Positions 60,138-64,000 of a DNA stretch of 64,000 nucleotides are shown here, piece after piece. This stretch comes from Pseudomonas yamanorum. GTDB lineage: Bacteria; Pseudomonadota; Gammaproteobacteria; Pseudomonadales; Pseudomonadaceae. The stretch is from assembly GCF_013386765.1 (NCBI RefSeq), contig NZ_JACARE010000052.1, forward strand, positions 1 through 64,000. The letters run 5' to 3'. The notes under the pieces were generated by a model that did no database searches, was not told where the DNA came from, and worked only from the letters and a program-made list of their open reading frames with translations. The translations under genes were made by a program, and so were the position numbers. Position 1 is the stretch's first letter; the number at the start of each line of letters is the position of its first letter.

Positions 60138-61231
60138 CGCTGTTCAAGTTCCGGCAACTCCAGCGTCTCACGCTTGGCCTCATCGTCGAGCTCACGCAGG
60201 GTGCGGTAGATGAACGCTACCGCCTGTAACGCCTCCCGGGGAATGTTCGCCCCGAGCTTTTTCTCGTACAGCATGCGCGCCAGCCACACACACTGGATCA
60301 CCGGTACATCGGCTGCCTTGGCCCGGTCAATCAGTTTACGGGCCTCGGCATCCGTGCCTTTATCCACCAGCAGCGGCAGCGGCGTTTTACCCGGCCGGTA
60401 GTACAGCGCGACGGCATAGTGCGTCGGGTTGACCACCAACATGTCAGACTCTTCCAGCTTGGGCAGCTTGACCTTGGGTTCCTCCTGGGCCAGCTGCATG
60501 GCCAGCGACCGGCGCTGCCCCTTGACGTGAGGGTCGCCTTCCATATCTTTGTATTCCTTGACCACCTCCACCTGAGTCATGCGCATGCTCTTGGCAAAGA
60601 AGTGCTTCTGCAACGCCATGTCGATCAGCGCCAGCACCAGCAGCAAACCCAGGCACATGTGCAACAGATGGCGGAACAGGATGATCAACGCGAGGATGTA
60701 ACTCTGCAGGTCGCTGGTGGCCAGGTTGATCAAGGCGCTCAATGACGGGCCGATCACCACGTACAAGATCACCCCAAGCATCAGCGCCTTGGCCACCCCC
60801 ATCAACAGGTTCATCACTGACTTGGCAGAGAACATCTGCTTGACCTGGCTGAGTGGGTTGAGACGGCTGAAATTCAGCTTCAGGCTTTCCGGCGCAAACA
60901 GGAAACCGAACTGCATCCAGCCGCTGATCAACTTCACCGTGATCGCCACCCCGGCCATCAGCAAGGCGAAGGAAAAAAACACGATCAAGCCTTCCGTCAG
61001 CACTTCCTCCAGCGCCCGCACAAAGGGCTGCCCGAAACGTGACATGGGCATCACCATCAATTGCTGGAAGCGCTGCATACTGGGTTCGGCAGTGAACAAC
61101 GCGATTTCGCTGAGGGCGGTCAACACCAGTAGCTTGCCGACGTCCTGGCTTTGGGCGACCTGGCCCTTCTGGCGCTGATCCTTGAGTTTCTTGGGCGTGG
61201 CCGCGTGTTTTTTCTCACCCGAATCACTCAT
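60134..61231 (-). CDS. hrcU: Type III export gate protein HrcU
   Basis: This 365-residue SctU/FlhB-family protein has four membrane helices (about 30-50, 80-100, 135-160 and 175-205) and a cytosolic domain with the autocleavage motif Asn268-Pro-Thr-His271 (LVVNPTHYAVAL) that switches substrate specificity. It is last in the hrcQRSTU operon and starts in an ATGA overlap with hrcT. Confidence 0.96.
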   Translation of the reverse strand: MSDSGEKKHAATPKKLKDQRQKGQVAQSQDVGKLLVLTALSEIALFTAEPSMQRFQQLMVMPMSRFGQPFVRALEEVLTEGLIVFFSFALLMAGVAITVKLISGWMQFGFLFAPESLKLNFSRLNPLSQVKQMFSAKSVMNLLMGVAKALMLGVILYVVIGPSLSALINLATSDLQSYILALIILFRHLLHMCLGLLLVLALIDMALQKHFFAKSMRMTQVEVVKEYKDMEGDPHVKGQRRSLAMQLAQEEPKVKLPKLEESDMLVVNPTHYAVALYYRPGKTPLPLLVDKGTDAEARKLIDRAKAADVPVIQCVWLARMLYEKKLGANIPREALQAVAFIYRTLRELDDEAKRETLELPELEQR

Positions 61232-62016
61232 GGTGCCGAGCTCCCGAACATCAGTCCCAGGGAATGCTTGAGGTCTGCCAACTGCGCCATGCGTTCGACG
61301 ATCAAATCCTGCAGCAGCGGGAAGTACAGCAGCAGGATACCTAGCCCCACCAGGCTCTTGACCGGCGTGGCCAGGGTAGAAACCTGCAGTTGCGGGCTGT
61401 ACAGCCCCAACACGGCGAAACCGAATTCCAGAAACAACAGCACCGCAATAAACGGCGCGGCGTACAGCATCATGTGGGTAAAGGTATCGCCGAGCACACC
61501 GAGGAAAACACTGAACCCATTGATTGCCGGCAGCGGCAACCAGGCGGTTGGCGGCCAGATCAGGTAGCTGTCCCAGATCACCTGGGTCAGCACGCTCAGG
61601 CCCAGGACCGCGATCAGCAGGTAAATCACCAACTGTTTGAACAGGTGGCCGATGGGGGTGGCATCCGGGCCCAGCGACGGGTTGAGTTGGCCGCCCGCCA
61701 AGGCGCCACGCTGGTTATCCAGCAGGGCACCCACCGACTCGAACATCCAGAACGGCATCGCCAACAGGGTCCCCAGTAAAAACCCCAGGGCCGCTTCCTT
61801 GAGTACCAGGCCGCTGATCATCAGTGCGGAGTAATCCTGGCCGGCCATTGCAGCATGGATACCGGGAGCCGGGATCAGCGCCATGACCATCACGATGACG
61901 TGCCGAAGCATGCCTTTTATGTGTTGGAAACAAAACGCCGGCACCAGAATCGCGACAGGATAAATGCGCGCCATGGCCACCAGCAGGCTGGGCAAATATT
62001 CGAGATAAAGCAGCAA
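61228..62016 (-). CDS. hrcT: Type III export apparatus protein HrcT
   Basis: This 262-residue polytopic protein of the SctT/FliR family has about six to eight membrane helices (segments near 7-25, 35-55, 70-90, 125-150, 180-205 and 205-230). It forms part of the inner-membrane export gate with HrcR and HrcS. Starts 10 bases after hrcS. Confidence 0.93.
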   Translation of the reverse strand: MLLYLEYLPSLLVAMARIYPVAILVPAFCFQHIKGMLRHVIVMVMALIPAPGIHAAMAGQDYSALMISGLVLKEAALGFLLGTLLAMPFWMFESVGALLDNQRGALAGGQLNPSLGPDATPIGHLFKQLVIYLLIAVLGLSVLTQVIWDSYLIWPPTAWLPLPAINGFSVFLGVLGDTFTHMMLYAAPFIAVLLFLEFGFAVLGLYSPQLQVSTLATPVKSLVGLGILLLYFPLLQDLIVERMAQLADLKHSLGLMFGSSAP

Positions 62017-62026
62017 ATCTGTTCCC

Positions 62027-62290
62027 TCAGTTCAATGCCGAACGGGCAATCATGTCGAACATCAGGTTGATCAGCTGGATCAGCTCCAGGCCGATCCAGC
62101 GGCCGGTCATCACCAGCGTGATCCCCACCGCCACCAGCTTGATGCCAAAGGGCAGCGTCTGGTCCTGTATCTGCATCAGGGCCTGCACCAGGGACGTCAA
62201 CACACCAACGACCACCGCCACGATCAGCGGCGGCGCCGACAGCACCACCACCAGCAACATGCCCTGCTTGAACAGCACGATCGGTTCCAT
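62027..62290 (-). CDS. hrcS: Type III export apparatus protein HrcS
   Basis: This 87-residue SctS/FliQ-type protein has two membrane helices (about 13-35 and 50-70, with QIQDQTLPFGIKLVAVG between). Small gate subunit, four copies in known structures. 7 bases after hrcR. Confidence 0.94.
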   Translation of the reverse strand: MEPIVLFKQGMLLVVVLSAPPLIVAVVVGVLTSLVQALMQIQDQTLPFGIKLVAVGITLVMTGRWIGLELIQLINLMFDMIARSALN

Positions 62291-62297
62291 AGGTCAC

Positions 62298-62951
62298 TCA
62301 GAGGTAAGAAAGGAACAGGCTGTCGAGCAACCGCGACCACCCGGAAACCATCACGAACAACAACAGTTTGAGCGGCAGGGAAATGGTCATGGGCGAGACC
62401 ATTTGCATCCCCAGGGCCAACAGCAGGTTGGACACAATCAGGTCGATGACGATGAACGGGATGTAGATCAGGAAGCCGATCTCGAACCCCGCCTGCAGTT
62501 GCGAAAGCACAAAGGCCGGGACTAACAGGATCAAGTCTTCCCGCTGAGTGCTCTGCGCCATTTCAGGCGGCCACATGCGCGCGGTGTTTTCCAGCAGGTG
62601 GGTCAACACATCCGCATCGGTGTTGCGCAACATGAACGCGCGCAACGGCTGTATGGCTTCATATCCGGTATCCATGAGCGTTTGTACGTTGCTCATGTCC
62701 ACCGGCGCGGCCTTGACGTTCTGGGCAATCTGATAGCCAACGGGCGCCATGATGAACAGTGTGGCAGCCAGCGCGATTCCATTGATCGCCATGCTCGGCG
62801 GCACCTGCTGCACGCCAATGGCGTTACGGGTGATCATCAGCACAATCACGATCTTCAAGAACGAGGTGCAGATGATCAACAGCATCGGCATCAACGACAA
62901 TGCGCCGAGGAAAACAGCAAGGACAAGGGGGTCAATCCCCTGAAACGTCAT
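62298..62951 (-). CDS. hrcR: Type III export apparatus protein HrcR
   Basis: This 217-residue SctR/FliP-type protein has membrane helices near the N-terminus (about 10-45, ALSLMPMLLIICTSFLKIV) and in the C-terminal half (about 155-205, IGFLIYIPFIVIDLIVSNLLLALGMQMVSP). The gate core protein. Its ATG overlaps the hrcQ stop. Confidence 0.96.
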   Translation of the reverse strand: MTFQGIDPLVLAVFLGALSLMPMLLIICTSFLKIVIVLMITRNAIGVQQVPPSMAINGIALAATLFIMAPVGYQIAQNVKAAPVDMSNVQTLMDTGYEAIQPLRAFMLRNTDADVLTHLLENTARMWPPEMAQSTQREDLILLVPAFVLSQLQAGFEIGFLIYIPFIVIDLIVSNLLLALGMQMVSPMTISLPLKLLLFVMVSGWSRLLDSLFLSYL

Positions 62952-63964
62952 CGGGAAAAAATCACGCGAGATAACTGCAGCCCGAGTCGACCGTCCACCT
63001 CGACCAGTTGCCCCTGGCCAATAGGCCGGTCACCGTAATAGAGCCCGGCCATGCCGGGCGCGTACCCGGAGATGCCCAACACCGCACCGGGGGCGAGATT
63101 GCGCAGTTCTCCCAGGGTCAAGGCAAGGGTTCCACAACGCACATTCAGCGCCATGCTCAACTCATCAAACGGCTCGTGGCCGAAAACATCCACTACCGGT
63201 TCATCCAACTCAGGCCCTGCATCCCCTGAGTAGTCCTGTGTTGCAAAATCTTCGTCCATGGACGTTTCCTCAATCGAAACAAGCGTCAGGCACAACGGCC
63301 CGGATTCATCGTCAATACACCCGTGCAGCCGGTACCTGCCGACGTGCAGGTGCCCGTTACCCTGCACATCGAAAAAGGGCTGCTCAAGCATCACCACGTC
63401 ACCGGCCCGTACACTGCGCAAACGCGTGATGGGCAACCTCAGGCGCCCCAGGGTCACCGCCACTGCCAACTGGAACGAAGCCGGCAAGGGCCCCGCTATC
63501 GAATGCCAGGGACCGGCCTCGCACAGTGCCAGCAAGCTCTCTGGCGTCAGCCACAGATAACCCACGACACGGGACGGTCCCAACGTCACCGTGAAGCGAC
63601 AACCGAAGTTCAGTTTCCGGGGCGCCGGCAGCAACCGCAGGAAGCCGAACAGCGCACGCACCTGCGGGCTCAGGTGGTGCTGGAACAACTCCCAAAACCA
63701 CGAATCCGGGTCGTTACCAGCCTCGGCCAGTGTCACCGGGCACTCCCCCAGCAGGCTGAACAGCGGCCCCGGTTCGGCGAAGGCCAGCACTCCGCTGGCG
63801 CTCTCGAAAAACAGCGGCTTGACACCTGCCGGGGCACGACCCGGCTCCATCAACAACTCACCGCCCTGCCCCGCGACCTGAAACGCCATGCGCAAGCCGC
63901 AACCCAGCTTGCGCCGCGCTGCGACGTTGGCCCCGCTGACCACCGGCAGGGTTAAAACCGGCAT
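62948..63964 (-). CDS. hrcQ: Unsplit HrcQ (SctQ), C-ring/sorting-platform protein
   Basis: This 338-residue protein has an N-terminal region (about 1-180) and a C-terminal SpoA/SPOA domain (about 265-338, with LSMALNVRCGTLALTLGELRNLAPG and QGQLVEVDGRLGLQLSRV). It is a single frame, whereas P. syringae carries separate hrcQa and hrcQb. ATG 63964 is chosen; a GTG at 63970 is also possible. The first genes of the operon lie beyond the right edge of the window. Confidence 0.9.
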   Translation of the reverse strand: MPVLTLPVVSGANVAARRKLGCGLRMAFQVAGQGGELLMEPGRAPAGVKPLFFESASGVLAFAEPGPLFSLLGECPVTLAEAGNDPDSWFWELFQHHLSPQVRALFGFLRLLPAPRKLNFGCRFTVTLGPSRVVGYLWLTPESLLALCEAGPWHSIAGPLPASFQLAVAVTLGRLRLPITRLRSVRAGDVVMLEQPFFDVQGNGHLHVGRYRLHGCIDDESGPLCLTLVSIEETSMDEDFATQDYSGDAGPELDEPVVDVFGHEPFDELSMALNVRCGTLALTLGELRNLAPGAVLGISGYAPGMAGLYYGDRPIGQGQLVEVDGRLGLQLSRVIFSR

Positions 63965-64000
63965 GATCACGCAGGGTCCACATGCACAAGGTGCACGTTG

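Noticed and set aside
62948..63964. Frameshift in hrcQ joining two genes artificially
   Set aside because: The frame is open throughout with normal codon use, and unsplit SctQ proteins are common in other systems.

Overview
The window is chromosomal DNA of a Pseudomonas of the fluorescens group. Evidence: GC-rich coding DNA; many REP/REPIN inverted repeats of the TGTGGGAGC...GCTCCCACA type; and long gene runs in the PAO1-like order hemH, TIGR01777, merR, phr, pagL, murI, moeB, prmC, prfA, hemA, TPR lipoprotein, lolB, ispE, tRNA-Gln, prs, rplY, pth, ychF. A second PAO1-like run holds gpx, slyD, pta and a PlsC-type acyltransferase. A third holds cysNC, cysD, nif3-like and algW.

Layout. 0-4.5 kb: an alpha/beta hydrolase and class II aldolase pair, a cidA/cidB (lrgA/lrgB)-type pair with a divergent LysR regulator, and a flavodoxin. 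4.6-6.7 kb: a short LOV blue-light photoreceptor, a degenerate PilZ-like protein, and a MerR regulator of the class II LitR (PplR) type. 7-10 kb: the tetrahydromonapterin genes folM-folE-folX, DUF1244 and HopJ-family proteins. 10-24.6 kb: housekeeping (trxB, cysZ, a glycosyltransferase, an Old Yellow Enzyme, gpx, slyD, pta, sulfate assimilation, algW). 24.7-27.6 kb: a TonB-dependent receptor with a candidate Fur box, plus a DUF4198 protein. 27.7-39.5 kb: hemH and a large light-response locus. 39.5-52.6 kb: pagL and the conserved block murI to ychF. 52.6-64 kb: an Hrp1-type type III secretion cluster (the rsp/rsc kind known in P. fluorescens SBW25), entered through a 0.4 kb AT-rich junction and running off the right edge inside the hrcQRSTU operon.

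The most interesting system is the light circuit. The LOV protein has the adduct cysteine in a DCRFLQ motif. Both MerR proteins lack the cobalamin-ligand histidine motifs of CarH. The 31 kb intergenic region holds two perfect TGTACA-N12-TGTACA direct repeats, one overlapping a good sigma70 promoter and one just downstream of it. A third near-perfect copy precedes the divergent FAD-enzyme operon at 29.85 kb. The boxes head a tightly coupled nine-gene operon: DUF523/DUF1722, merR, phr photolyase, SnoaL-like, SDR, FAD oxidoreductase, DUF1365, CFA-synthase-like methyltransferase and DUF2878. This predicts blue-light induction of DNA repair together with a membrane-lipid modification pathway whose chemistry is not fully known.

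The type III cluster has an HrpR/HrpS-like enhancer-binding protein, a candidate pilin behind a good hrp box, an hrpB-hrcJ-hrpD-hrpE-hrpF-hrpG-hrcC-hrpT-hrpV run, and a convergent hrcQ-R-S-T-U operon. It has no hrpZ harpin gene in the usual place, and its HrcQ is unsplit.
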